The translations under genes were made by a program, and so were the position numbers. Shown here piece after piece: positions 39,185-51,138 of a stretch of DNA of 64,000 nt (position 1 is the first letter of the stretch; every line of letters begins with the position of its first letter). The DNA is from Rallus limicola (Eukaryota; Chordata; Aves; Gruiformes; Rallidae): contig JAKCOZ010000007.1 of assembly GCA_022605955.1 (NCBI GenBank), positions 30,978,991 through 31,042,990 of the forward strand. The letters are read 5' to 3'. Under the pieces are notes generated by a model that had not been told where the DNA came from, ran no database searches, and saw nothing but the letters and a program-made list of their open reading frames with translations.

Positions 39185-41404
39185 GCTCCCTCACTCTGCT
39201 CAGTTGTTAATTTTCACATACGATTTTTTTTTCCCCCTTATTTTTGCACTGCTGAAATTTCACCAAGGCTGCTGTAATTTCACATTTTGGCCCATTTAGC
39301 ATCAGGACAACAGCCCAAGTCCATTTATTACAAACATATGTTATGAATTCAGTTAAAACAAACAGTCTCTTATTTTCTCAAGTCCAAATAATCACACTCC
39401 AGACTTACTTAAAGCAAACATCATTTAAAAGCTGTGGGTTTTTTATAGCAAATCTGTTCTAGCAGTGGGGCTGAGATCAAAAGGTAGGCAAAGCCCTAAT
39501 GCAGGCTAAATGAAACAAGAAAACCTATCAGAAAAGAGGAAATCGTAGTGCTTGCAAGGTTTTCTTGGCCTCTGTCTTCAACCTCACGCTTCTAGTTTTT
39601 TTATATTTAAGATAAAACAAAAAATAATGGATAGCAAAATTATGCAATGCCCAGAAGACAGGATGTGTCCTACAGCCAGCATGGAGCTTTTCTACATCCT
39701 TCCTAGCCTCGGTCCATGGGAATGGTGGCTGGAAGCAGTGCCTTTATATAAGCACAGTTACTATTCAGTTGTCTGTCCTTGATTTTTTTCACAAGAAAAC
39801 ACCCCACAGCTTCAGAGTGGTCTGGAAATAGAGACAAGCTTTCGGAAGAGAATACCTCAGGGTGAATGATGCCACATGTCTGGTTCATGAGTGCCACAAA
39901 AGGATGCAATCCCTGAGGTGAGTTTCCACTGTCAGAACAGCTGAGCTTTTTGTGATGGGACAGACCACTGCCAGTTGATGTTAGACTCTTAAAGAGAGAC
40001 AAGGTTGAAAGCTGGCTCACATTTTTCAGGGTGATTAGTTGGTATAGCAGAAGGATTTTATATTTCTTTCATCAAGTAGAGCTCAACAAGTTTGGATGCA
40101 TGAGACCTGACTTGTCAACATGAAGAAGAAGAGTTTTTGCAATGCTCCTACCTCAAGTCAGCACAGGAAAACACTGTTAGAAAGGTTTGGCAGCCTCTTA
40201 ACATCTTCGCTGGAGTAGCTCATGGTGGGGAGTGCTGGCTGTTGGCAGCGGGCAAAAGGGAAAGAGGAGGATCACACAGACCAAGTGGTGATGATAATCC
40301 ATCTTAATCATTGCTGAATCACAGGCACTGGCCTGTGCTCCCCACATTTTCCTTGTCTCAGTCAGCTCCTCCTGTGCACAGTTCTTTTGTCATGATCTCA
40401 CCGGAAACATTAAAGAAGGTCTCTCTATGTGCTGTGCTCTCAAAGACTTTGTTAAGGACTAGCCTTCCACAAGGAACATGAGATCTCAATGCAAGACCAC
40501 AGCAGAGGAGTTACTAAACACTTGTGCACTTCCACAGCTCTTGGGTGCATGGAGGCAGGTTCCCAGTGGGTGCTAATTGCCCTTGTTCACCACAGCCCAC
40601 AGTGGGATGCCTTTCTAACCCAGCTGTGCATCTCAGCCAAATTTTGGATTCCTGTTTGAAGCATCAGCTGAAAATGATGCTACTTAGTATTTTGAAAGGC
40701 ATCTTCTACACAGCATGGAAGGCAGCTCCCAGTAATTCTCCACTTGACAGCTATTTAATACATTTCAGCTCTGGTTTCAGTTCTACATTTAGATTTACAA
40801 AAAAAGGATTCCTGACATATTGTCTGTTTTTTGATCCATGCCTGTATTCCCACTTCTTCTCACATTTCCTCAGTTCATTACAGCAACCCCTGCTATGACA
40901 GGATAAAGCCGTACACAAAAAGCCCTTTCATGGCTACTTCACATCGATATCTATTTTTGAGTGAGAAACTGAACTGAAGCAACATGACTCCCTAATTCAC
41001 TTTTTCTCCTTGTCAGCAACTGGATTGACAGGGCTGGGGTACAGACAGACACACTGTCACCTCCAGTTTAAATGCCCCACTGGGATGTAAATTTAGAATG
41101 AAGAGAGTGAAAAAAATTCCAACCCAGACAGAATCTAAAACGTATTTAATGTATATGCCAGATGAGGACAGCTATCATCTCCTTTTATGAAGAGAAGCTT
41201 GATGCTTGAGAGACAGCTTCTGTACAGAAGAAAAAATAGGCTTGTGTGCTCATGAGGTGTGTAATAGCTCTCGTTGCAGTTGTCGCTTGAACACCAAATT
41301 GTCTTTGGGCTTTTACCTAGCAAGTATCTTTCTCCCAGCACAGCTTACTTGTTAGTGACTATTCTCATGTTTGTTTCCTGTAACAACTTAGAAGATGGGG
41401 ATCT
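39016..41404. other. Non-coding stretch, no recognised gene
   Basis: The forward frame at 40524-40898 (124 codons) has no domain that I know and no convincing start or splice context. No other repeat is recognised. Confidence 0.45.
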
Positions 41405-42030
41405 TCACAGAATCACAGAATCACAGAATCCTTAGGGGTTGGAAGGGACCTCAAGAGATCATTGGGTCCAACCCCCCTGCCAAAGCAGGCTCCCTATCTC
41501 ATATTACATAGATAGGCATCCAGACGAGACTTGAATATCTCCAGAGAAGGAGACTCCACCACCTCCCTGGGCAGCCTATTCCACTGCTCTGTCACCCTCA
41601 CTGTGAAAAAGTTCATCCACATGTTGGTGCGGAACTTCCTATGCTCCAGCTTACAGCCATTGCCCCTAGTCCTGTCCCCACAGACCACTGAAAATGGGCT
41701 GGCCAATTCCCCCTGCATCCCAAGTCTAAGATATTTATAGACACTAATTAGGTCCCCCCTAAGTCTTCTTTTCTCCAGGCTGAACAGACCCAGCTCACTC
41801 AGCCTTTCCTCATAGGGGAGATGTTCCAGGCCCCTAATCATCTTTGTTGCCCTTCTCTGGACTCTCTCCAGAAGGTCCCTGTCTTTTTTATACCAGGGAG
41901 CCCAGAACTGGACACAGTACTCCAGGTGGGGCCTGACCAGGGCAGAGTAGAGGGGGAGGATCACTTCCTTCGACCTGCTGGACACACTCTTCCTGATGCA
42001 TCCCAGGATCCCATTGGCTCTTCTTCTCCT
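41405..42030 (-). mobile_element. CR1 LINE, 5'-truncated, relatively young
   Basis: The 3' end lies at 41405, with three tandem copies of the CR1 tail octamer (reverse complement CACAGAAT), followed by CTTAGGGGTTGGAAGGGACC. The 5' truncation is near 42030 (ATCCCATTGGCTCTTCTT). About 625 bp remain of a family whose full length is around 4.5 kb. The C-terminal part of ORF2 is still open. The text is nearly identical to the copy at 62624, including GACGAGACTTGAATATCTCC, showing the same subfamily. This is the best preserved CR1 in the window. Confidence 0.95.
41494..41985 (-). pseudogene. CR1 ORF2 reverse transcriptase, C-terminal fragment
   Basis: The frame of 163 codons ends at the natural ORF2 stop and shows the conserved CR1 tail: [14 protein letters not shown] near residue 18, [19 protein letters not shown] near 40, [18 protein letters not shown] near 72, [17 protein letters not shown] near 120 and [17 protein letters not shown] near 140. 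In the intact element ORF2 encodes endonuclease and reverse transcriptase for target-primed insertion. Both catalytic domains are missing here because of 5' truncation, so the fragment cannot mobilise itself. It has no promoter of its own. The apparent initiating methionine is an internal residue. Confidence 0.9.
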
Positions 42031-44514
42031 ATAGCTGTTTTAGCCAAGGTGGGATAGGTCAGAAGACCCAAGGTCTTTTCTGCTCATTTTGTTGTTTCTT
42101 CTGGCTTGTTGCATAAGAAGGAGGAAACATTCAATGAAATACAAAGATAGCAGGTTCAGAATAGACTCAAGAAAATACTTCTTCACATTTTGGCACCTAC
42201 AGTGATATATGTCTAGACACAGCATCAAGAAAATTAGTACTAGGAATGTTTTAAAAAAACATTAGATTTGGCAATGGATTCTCAAGAAGATGTGAAGATG
42301 CAGATGTTGAAAGTCAATGCCAGAAATATTTTGGAAAAGACAGGAACTTCAAGATTTTATTTACTCTCTCTTCAGGGTTAAGAGATCTCTGTAAATTTTT
42401 AGATGCTACTTCAACCATTTTACAGAGGATTGTTGATAGGTATGTCATATATATCTGATTTTGATCTTTCTCAGAGACAATCTTGAACTATCCAGGCTTC
42501 TTGGCATACTGAAAAACCTTATATTGTTATTAACTCCACCTCCTCTTCTGGAAGTAGTTTACGTTAGCCTAAATTAGACTACTCTGAACTCATTGTTTCT
42601 GACAATTTCATTTTTTTTCTATGCCCAAGCCTGGAAATACCACCCTTCTGTCACTCTTCTGTCCTGTTCCTGAGCTCAAAGGATGCTGCTCACTACATGG
42701 CTGCCTCCTTGGTTTCCCTGCCATGTACCAGTTACACCATTCAGAGTGCAACTGCTGCAAGCAAGATCAAAGTGAGCCCTGAGAAGTAGGTAGTGATATT
42801 AAGCATTATCTCTGATGGGTATTTAATTACTAGAATTATCTTTTCACTAATTGACTGGTTCAAACTGTTGGACAGAAGTGACTTTCAGTCCTACCGAAGT
42901 CCATGTAACCATAGCCACATCACAGAGGAGGGCAGTCCTTCAGCCATGGATCCAACCCCTTCTCTACCGTGAACTCTCCACTTTACCAGGAAGAACTTCC
43001 ATTAGTCTCCTGGCACATTTAGGTCACTGCACATGATAAGGCATATAATACCCTTTCTTAATTAAAAAAGAAGTTATCACCTTCAGGAAGGTGTAAGAAT
43101 ACACATAAGGAATCACAAAAGTACCCCATGGCTACAAATTAATAGACAACCAATTCACACTAAGCAGCTTGATTGACTTTTCCATGATCTGAGAGTGAAA
43201 AAGCATATCCTTGCACAATCACACCTCATACACGCACCCACCAGCGTCAGTTGCTCTGTACAGTAACGTCGAACTTGTTCCACAGCCAGTGCCAAATTCC
43301 AAGTCCAGCTACTCCCAGAGGACCAGGATATGAATTTCAGACAACATATTTTTTGACAGCCCAGACTGGCACACCCACTGACCTCATGCAGAGGTCTGCA
43401 CATACTTCAAGGGTAGAATATATCTTTTATGTAGTACATTGTTGTTTATCTGCTTACTGCCTTGTCATAGTCAGTGGTGCTAAGTAAGATGTGCTCCCCT
43501 TCCAGGTGCATGTGCTTTCTCCCTGATCTCCTCCATCTCCTGTTCTCTTCTCTCCCTCTTCCCATCCATCCTTTCCTCCTTCTGTATTCCCTTCCCTGTA
43601 ATAGCTCCAAGCTTTCACCACAAAACAAAGAAATATTTCATATCTCCACCATTGGGGCAAGAGCTGTTCTTAGATTAAGCTTATTCAAGCCAGGTAAACC
43701 CAGGAAATTGGATTTCAACCAGATATGGTTTCCAAGCACACAGAGCTGACCCTCTGCTAACTCTCTGGTTTAACCAGGCTGGTATTAACACCATTTAAAT
43801 TTTATTTTAGATTAATTTCAGGCATTAAATTTGATGTCTAAATAAGTTAAAAGAATCCTAAACTAGCCATTCAGACTCTCCATAGGGCTGGGAAACCAAT
43901 CCTGATGCAGTTACAATAATAAACATTTTGCAAACCTCTCTTGCAATCAATGCAGTGGCAGAAAACATACTGACATTTAGTTCCTGAGCTCTTCCAAGCC
44001 TCTTGGTGATGCCATGTAAGTACTGTCAGATGATTCTTTTCAGTGAAAATGTTGCTAAAATTGCCTATTTTTTTAAGCAGCTGTGTTTTATTTTTCTTGT
44101 TCAAAAATGTTAAATAACAATAATTCTTTCCTTCACCCTTTCTTGGACATTGAGGAGGGTGGGAAGTCCCAGTTAAATTAAGGGTTTGTACCCTGGAGGA
44201 GTGCGGGAGAGGAAATGGAAGAAAACTATTAAGAATGGGTTTTTTTGGCACAAAATGCCCAAAGACCTCTGACATAACTGAGGTAGTTTGGTAAGCAACT
44301 GAGAAGATATGCATAGTGGTGAGGGCAAGGTGTATCATCCTCCTGGCTGCTGGTCTGCCATGAAGTGACCCACACTCCACTCCTGTGAGAACAGAGAGCT
44401 GCTGGAAGGGAACTAAATGGAGAATCTGGGCTTAATTTGCCCAAGAAAACAAGAAATGGCTTTAGGGAAAAAAACAAACACCCACTTACTGATTCTTATG
44501 CTAAATATGTTGTT
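42031..44514. other. Non-coding stretch, no recognised gene
   Basis: The longest frame is 43871-44380 on the reverse strand (169 codons). It shows no recognised domain and contains composition swings typical of chance openness. A pyrimidine-rich block (43500-43600) explains several overlapping frames. Confidence 0.45.
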
Positions 44515-44960
44515 TTCATTGCAGCAGGTGAATAATGTCAGAGGAGGAAATTTAATCACAACCAGAGCAAGTACACTACTGTGGCTTTAATTGAGGAATA
44601 ATTAATTTTAAAGTAGTGCAAGTCACATTTTCTCAGGTTACTCATTATGCAGCATTTGTATGTAATCACTCACATACACACAGCACATCCTGGGACACAT
44701 TAAGCATTTCATTTTCATGTGTTTAAAAAGGAGCTTCTTGCTGTTAAATTACTCACAGCCCTTCCAGAACCCACCAGTATTTATATAGCTTTTGCCAATG
44801 TTTACATTAACAGCAGAGGTGCTAACAGATCAGTAAGATGATTTCCCCTCAGGTCTGAGTAGGATTTTTCTGTATTTTCCTGAAGGAATATAGAAGATAA
44901 TCCACTAATTGTTTAACAACAATTTGTTGTCAAATACATGCCTTTTGTGTCAAACTGCAG
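44515..44960. promoter_or_regulatory. Possible conserved non-coding segment
   Basis: Repeat-free sequence with AATAATTAATTTTAAA (44597-44612), TGTTTAC (44799-44805) and other homeodomain- and forkhead-like cores. No reading frame is present. The call rests on texture and common motifs only, so confidence is low. Confidence 0.15.
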
Positions 44961-46544
44961 TTTTTTAGGTTATGATTGTTATTGTAATAGTGGCTGTGCC
45001 TTTCTTTCATACACAGGTGTGCACATGCGTGTGCACGCACACACTGGCACAGTACATCAGACATAACTACATTTTAGGACTATAATTAGTCCAGATTGTG
45101 CCAGCCCAAGGAAGTTCCTAAAGCAAAAAAGCCTTAAAGGCTTTTTCTCGTCTTTCCAAATTATAGCTTGACTGGATGAAAGCATTAGGCATCCTGGCAC
45201 CAAGGGATGATTTTCTTCCATGGGCAAAGGGAAACTCCAGCAGAGACATCCTTCTCACATGACAGCTGGCAGACTTGATACTGTCCTTACACAGGACGCT
45301 GTGCAAAGCCACTGGCTAGTCCATCCTGCGACTTCTACTTAGTTGCAGAAAGTGTAAGAAGTGAGAAAGCGCTGGATGACGGTGCACCTTGTCTCTATCT
45401 GACACAGCTGCAATACTTTCCAATCATCTTTACCCAGCAATTTCCAGTTTAAGGAGTGTCTTCATTAGGACTGAAGAAAATGACTTATTATCTTGCCCAG
45501 GGTGTAAATGGGCAGGATCTCTTCGGGTCCTTGCCTGGAGAGAGCATCACAAAAGTACAAACAGATTAGTAATGGGTACCCCAGCGAGTTTGCATCTGAA
45601 GCTACGCCTAGGCTGGCCTGCCCTGAGAATTACGTATATTGGCTAAAATTGAGCTAGCAATAAACACAGGACAAATGGATTCAGAAAACATAAGGGCACA
45701 AAGAAAATTATAAGAGTTTCTGAGTGTTTCTCAGTGACATGCAGCAGTGACAGTGTAATTATACCAATCCTAGAACCTGGGGAATATTTTTAAGAACATC
45801 TGTCAAGCTAATGGTAGTTCCACTATTTGCTGTAGTCCCTCTAGTCATCCCTTCAAAAATGTTGGCTGCCTTCACCTCCATTACTTCCTCCCCTGTGCTT
45901 AAGAGGAAATGCCATGTATGACTTCTACATTTGATGCCTACTCCTCCAGCAAGTTACCTGCAGATTCCAGCTTGCAAACAGCCCAGTGGACCTGTGAGGT
46001 TGTTCACAAACACACAGATTATTGCAGTGAAATTCTTTAGCAATAGGCCTGAAACACAGGGCTGTTTTGTCTACCTAACAGGGTGCTGTGTTTAGCACGT
46101 CTGTGCTAGCAATCTTCTTATTCACAGCCTCGTCTATCCGCTCTTGCTGCTGGCATCCTCCTGCCAGTTGAGGAATCTCTTTGCCAACTGCTTTTGGTCT
46201 TCATTGAAAATGAAAGACAACGCCAACATTCAGTGGATGTATTTTACTTCTGGGAAAAAACTAAGCAATGCGAACTCTCTAAGCAGGTTAAGCAGTCTCA
46301 GGAGCTAAGACAAAAGCATGCAAAGTGTCCAATATAACTTGCACATGGCCTTAAACAACCCATGTCTTCTAGCCCTTTGTTCATAGAAATTTCCCATGTA
46401 GCAATTTTGGGGCAGGGAAAAGCTGTCCAATATTTTGTATACATAGAAGCTGTGAAGCTCTCTGTTCAGACAGAAACATTTGAGGAACAAGTGACCCTTG
46501 TAACAGGATATGTGTGATCCCAAAAGGCAGTGCATCTACTTAAC
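44961..46544. other. Non-coding stretch, alternating purine-pyrimidine patch near 45014-45046
   Basis: GTGTGCACATGCGTGTGCAC and following bases alternate purine and pyrimidine and are partly self-complementary, the kind of text that can form Z-DNA. No gene is recognised in the remainder. Confidence 0.45.
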
Positions 46545-46804
46545 CAGATGACATCGCAGCCCTGCATATATTATCATAAAGATTGGTACAGGAAGCGATT
46601 TTACTGAGAATACAAGTTATCCTGAAGAACAAAGGTGAGTTGAAGGTAATGGCACTTGAGCTATCACTCCAGCATTCTAATGACTGGACATCAAAGTGAA
46701 CTCTCGCGTCACAAGCGCCATCGTCTGATGAACACAGGAGAAGCTTGGACTGGATCCGATGTTCAGCTGCTGCATCTTGTATGTTGGGCATGCCAAATTC
46801 ACTG
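46545..46804 (-). CDS. Candidate orphan exon, unrecognised protein
   Basis: On the reverse strand a strong acceptor-like sequence precedes the segment: a CTGAC branch-like motif, a long pyrimidine run and TTTCAG, with a second AG three bases on (TTTCAGCAG). It is followed by about 87 stop-free codons and a donor-like TCTG|GTTAAGT at 46545. The first two thirds read like real protein, for example SSEFGMPNIQDAAAEH and CSSDDGACDARVHFD. They contain CpG-bearing codons that are rare elsewhere in this window. I do not recognise a family, and there are no neighbouring exons that I can identify. It may be an exon of a long gene, an old retrogene piece or chance. Confidence 0.25.
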
Positions 46805-46821
46805 CTGAAACAAGTCAGCAA

Positions 46822-48303
46822 AGAGACAGCAAAGAAGTTTTAAACCACTTATGTCAGAGATAAATTTCTCTTTTCTGAACCTTTAAGTGTCTTAATCCCA
46901 GACATTAGATAGCATTGCATGAACAGTTCCATATTGTTAAAATAAATCCTAAATCCTTGTAAATATTTGCCAGTTTTGATAAAAACATTTATAACAAAGC
47001 TTAGCAACTGTTCATAGCTGTATTCTGAGCCATTCTAGTAGTCTTATCTTGGCATGAGGAGAAAAAGCAAATCTTCCAAAAAATTAAATGGCTGTTGTGA
47101 TCACCCTTAGGAAACCAGATTAGGATAATTCCCCCTCCATCCGCTGCCCTTTAAATGAATGGAGAAGAAAAGGTTTCCCTTTCTGACCCCGGGTCTCCTC
47201 CAGGATGTCAGTGTCCTCAGAAATGTCTGGACTTTGTCTTCTGACACTCCAGGCTCACATTCGAGAAGTAACACAGCAGTGTGGGTGATTTCAGTGTAGT
47301 TGCTTTTATAGGTACTGGTAGGTGTAGTTAATGTAGTTAAGTGTGGATGCTTGCTGCTGCTCTTCGCTGGATAACTTCAGACTCTGGAATGTACTTCTGC
47401 TGAGATTTTCAAATGTAACTTGAAGCAATCCCTGTAATTTAGTGAAGCAACCCAAGCTGGGAGAAGGCAGACCACCTGCCTTCTGAAAATCAGGAAGTTA
47501 TAAGATATTTGAGTCCAGAGACTGGGAAATCACTAGTTGTATGTGAGCATGTTGGCCTCACTCCTTTTCTGCTGAATTTAAGATGTCTGTTTCACAGCAG
47601 TTTATTGGTTTTGTCTCGAGTGGCAGAATAAGAATAGCCCTTAACCTGATAATGTCCACAGGGATAGTTTGGGCAAACACTGCCAGTGTGTTTGTTGTGC
47701 TTGTTCTCTCTATATACACTGCAAATGAACAGAATAAAAAGTTTCTCTACTAACTTATAGAGACACATGTAAAAAATAGATCTTAATATGTCTTGATGTT
47801 AGGCCTCAGTGCTGCACTGACAATGATGTTATTCATTTCAGATCATCTGTGGTCTTGCTTCTTTGTTCAAATGTTCTTCAAGTGCTTCAGAAATCTGAAT
47901 GCTGGTTCCATGGTGACGGGATGGAAAAAATACAGAGTGAGAGACCCTTCCAGATTGTATCCATTTCATTCATTTATCTATCCAGAGCTCAGAACAAAGA
48001 GAAAACAGAATCATACTTGCTCCAGCAATAAAGCACATTACTGATTTTCCTAATGCTGTTCAGAGATCATGCTGATCAGGAGGCCTTGCTATTCCTATTG
48101 TCTCTTTACTTATATGAAAAAACTTTTCTTCAGTAAGATGAACTTCCTGAAAGTTATTTCTGGGCTCAGACATAACAATTCACAAATGAATACATTATTT
48201 GGTTTAGAATGGGAAAAAATAATTTATTCTAATAATTTTCAGCTTCCTCAGTTGCTCTGGCAATCCCAGACGCCTTGTCACCCTCAGCAACATATGTAGA
48301 CTC
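46822..48303. other. Non-coding stretch, no recognised gene
   Basis: Nothing is identified beyond short overlapping frames. Coding motifs and repeat families are absent. Confidence 0.45.
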
Positions 48304-48340
48304 TGATTCATGTGATTCATGTGAGTTCATGTGAGTCCTG
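48304..48340 (+). repeat. Short minisatellite, 9-10 bp unit
   Basis: Four diverged tandem units are seen: TGATTCATG, TGATTCATG, TGAGTTCATG, TGAGTCCTG. The first two are identical. It is probably a slippage product. Confidence 0.75.
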
Positions 48341-48780
48341 TGGTCCCACATAAATCGGAAGCAGGGATGAAATAGCCAACAGACATGCCCTATGACATTT
48401 AGTTTCTGGGAACTCTAAAAAACTCCCACCCATGTCTTCGTTCAGTAGCAATGTGAGTTAAATTCTGCCTATTTAACACAGATGGAATCATGCTCTCAAA
48501 GATGCTTAAACTATTTCCCAGTTGTATTCTTAATGAGAAATTACTGGTTACGTGGACTGTTTAAATAGAAAAAGAAAGCACATGCATTACTATTCCTGGT
48601 GAGTTCGTTGCTCCTTGGGCTTCCTTTTACAGGAAACAGATGTAAACTGAGACGTTCCAGCTATCAGAGCAATACAAGATGCTGCTTTTCTCCTCTCTCC
48701 GTGTTTGGAAGATAAGTTTCCAGATTGTCTACTGGAAAACCCAAATTCACAGAGAAGAGGGAGAAAGCTGGGGGAGAGAA

Positions 48781-48829
48781 GGCAGGCAGGCAGCAGGCAG
48801 GCAGGAAGAGAAGGATGGGAGGAAGGGAT
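48781..48829 (+). repeat. GGCA-type simple repeat leading into the GGAA array
   Basis: Tandem GGCA units with interruptions (48781-48805), then GGAA/GGGA-like imperfect units. It forms the degenerate 5' shoulder of the compound microsatellite. Confidence 0.85.
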
Positions 48830-48993
48830 GGGAGGGAGGGAGGGAGGGAGGGAGGGAGGGAGGGAGGAAGGAAGGAAGGAAGGAAGGAAGGAAGGAAGGA
48901 AGGAAGGAAGGAAGGAAGGAAGGAAGGAAGGAAGGAAGGAAGGAAGGAAGGAAGGAAGGAAGGAAGGAAGGAAGGAAGGAAGGAAGGAAGGAA
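48830..48993 (+). repeat. Compound tetranucleotide microsatellite (GGGA)9(GGAA)32
   Basis: Nine perfect GGGA units (48830-48865) pass without a break into 32 perfect GGAA units (48866-48993). The period of 4 keeps all frames open, giving spurious KEGR-type forward and LPSF-type reverse proteins over 48590-49097. Such long perfect arrays are highly mutable, and the unit count may be an assembly compromise. Confidence 0.98.
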
Positions 48994-50007
48994 GGGGTAA
49001 GAAGAGGAAGGTTTTGCACAGAAGCAGTGCAAAAGAAAGGCAAAGAGCCAGGGATAGATTAGTCAAATGCCTTTTTCATCCATGCACAAGGTGCTGAGGC
49101 CAGTATATCCACTTGTATGCCCGCTTTGGCCACAGTCCAGTGGACAGTTCAGAATTGCCCAGGGAAGACAGTCTGCTGAGAGTAGTGGGGTGGCTCAGGA
49201 CTGTGGAGTGAAGCTGGTGGGGGTTTATAAACTTGAAGCTTCAATTTAAAAGGACAAACTCCAGGAAAAAATCGTAATTACTAATAAATCAGGGCAATAC
49301 CAAGTCAGACAGGGCAGTTATAACACAGTACACCACATCAGTTTTCAATTTGTATTTTCTATGTACACTTCGGTGTTGCCTAAGGATCCCAGTTTGGACT
49401 GAGTCTCAAAAATAGCATCTTAACTGAGTACCAGATACACTTGGGTGTGTATCCTGCACACAGGGGCCTCCCTGTTCTTCTACTGTCATCAGAGTTTACT
49501 GCAGCTGCCTCCTGCACATACACCCTAGTTATAAAAAAGCCAAGCTGTGAAAGAAGATGTGTGTCTTAACATCAAACAGCTGGACCCCAGAGGTAAAGTG
49601 CTCCTGAAAGCCATGGTAAAATGTAGACATAGTGGCTATTGTATGAACCAAGAGCACTAGAAAGATTATAGCCCAAGCAGCTTCTGGTCAAAAGACAACC
49701 CAGAGAAGTACATATAACCACAAAAGCCACTTTTTGAAAGCTGAATTTGATACAAGATCTCTGTGTGTTTTCCCAGTTTCCTAATCCTAAATCATTCATT
49801 TCCCTTAACATCACCCACAGCATCCGTTTGGCAGTTAAATGCCTTTATAGTTCCCACGCTGTTCAATTATCCTCTTTCCCTTCTGTTTTATCAACCACAA
49901 CATAGCTGTGCCATTTTTGGGAGGCATATTCTTTTGATACTGTGTGACTTCTGTAATTGTGGGTGAGTTGACCTGACCAGGACACCAGAAAAATGCATTT
50001 GTCTGGA
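48994..50007. other. Non-coding stretch, no recognised gene
   Basis: Unique DNA between the microsatellite and the LTR. No motif, exon or further repeat is recognised. Confidence 0.45.
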
Positions 50008-50451
50008 TGTTCTGGGTTCAGCCAAGTTAGGGTTAATTTTCACCAGAAGCTGGGATGGACACAACCAGGACAGGTGACCCAAACTAACCAGAGAGAGTAT
50101 TGCATAACATATGACAGTCATGCCCAGTATAACAGGAGGGGAGGTATGGCTGTGGAGGGGAGGTATGGCTCCAGGAAGTGCAGCTTGAGGGCAACCTCAT
50201 TTTGTCATGGGTCTCTAGTGTGCCATCTGAGTTTTTGGTGAGACTTTGCATTGTGCATCACAAATTTTGTATACTCTGTTATAAGTCCTGTTGCTCCTAT
50301 TTCCCTCTCCCTGTGCTGTCCCAGTAAAGTGTCCTTATCCCAACCCACAAGGTTTGCCTTTGTTTCCCCATTCTCCTCCTCATCCCTCCAGTGGAGAAGG
50401 GAGCGAGCATCCATTTGGTGCTCAGCTGCCAGCTGGGGCCAAACCACAACA
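50008..50451 (+). mobile_element. Solo LTR, avian endogenous retrovirus (ERVL-like, inferred)
   Basis: The element starts TGTTCTGGGTTCAGCC and ends CCAAACCACAACA, giving TG...CA termini and 444 bp. It contains the U3 block GGACAGGTGACCCAAACTAACC, a CAGTATAA box (50125-50132) and CCCAGTAAAGTGTCC, a decayed polyadenylation signal. The flanks are CTGGA on the left (50003-50007) and CTGTA on the right (50452-50456), a nearly intact 5-bp target duplication, which fits ERVL-type integration. A 17-bp unit, GGAGGGGAGGTATGGCT, is duplicated at 50135-50170. Its partner of opposite orientation is at 20552. No coding region remains. Confidence 0.8.
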
Positions 50452-50840
50452 CTGTATGCTTCAGTTCACACACCTTTTTTCATGGTTCTCTTCCTGCCTT
50501 GTAACTTACTGATAAAAATCATGCCATGCTAGGTCTTCATTCAAAATGTCAAAAGTCTGACAAAAAGTTATTCTTAAAATATTAGGTGGAGAGTCTTGAG
50601 AGATCTTGAAGGTGTTTGTTTGCTTGTTCATTTGAGTTTTTGGAGGACTGGCAGGAAAACTGGTATGAATTGTTTAAGTGGTTTGCATAGCCATTGAAAG
50701 ATGAATCCACTCGTCACAATGGCTTTCTTGTACTGCACCAAGTTCCTTCAGATGTGAGAGTTATTTTGGGGGGAGTGCAGTTGTGCAGTTCATAGAATAA
50801 TTGCACTTCTATTTTTTCTAGTTGCTTTAAGTGTACATCT
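50452..50840. other. Non-coding stretch
   Basis: Unique DNA between the LTR and a CR1 tail. No feature is recognised. Confidence 0.4.
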
Positions 50841-50998
50841 TCGCTAATCGGAGGTTGGGGGATCTCCATCCTTGGAGATATTCAGAAGCCATCTGGACAC
50901 ATTCTTCAGCAACCAGCTCTAGGTGTCTCTGCCAGAACAAGAGTACTGGACCAGATAACCTCCAGAGGTCCCTTTCAATCTCAACCATGCTGTGATCT
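50841..50998 (+). mobile_element. CR1 LINE 3' end, forward orientation
   Basis: GGAGATATTCAGAAGCCATCTGGAC..., AACCAGCTCTAGGTG, GACCAGATAACCTCCAGAGG and CCTTTCAATCTCAACCATGCTGTGATC follow the CR1 3' end in order. It is about 150 bp, diverged, and is the only CR1 in the window on the forward strand. The octamer tail is reduced to one recognisable unit (TGTGATCTAGTGAG). Confidence 0.85.
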
Positions 50999-51138
50999 AG
51001 TGAGTCTATCTATTAATAAGACAGCCCTTCAAATCTCAATATTCCTTTCTTGGAAAAAGACACTTTTTCAAAAATAAAACCCCAAAAACACTTTCTATTC
51101 CATTTCCATCATTTTTTGAGATTATGTTACTTTGCATA

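Noticed and set aside
41531..42057. Forward frames over the CR1 at 41.4-42.0 kb
   Set aside because: They are antisense shadows of the CR1 ORF2 fragment on the reverse strand.
43871..44380. 169-codon reverse-strand frame
   Set aside because: No recognisable motif, no good start or splice context, and composition that shifts along its length. Best read as chance openness.
48590..49097. Long forward and reverse frames encoding lysine/glutamate/glycine/arginine and leucine/proline/serine/phenylalanine repeats
   Set aside because: They are a direct translation of the GGAA microsatellite, whose 4-bp period keeps several frames open on both strands.
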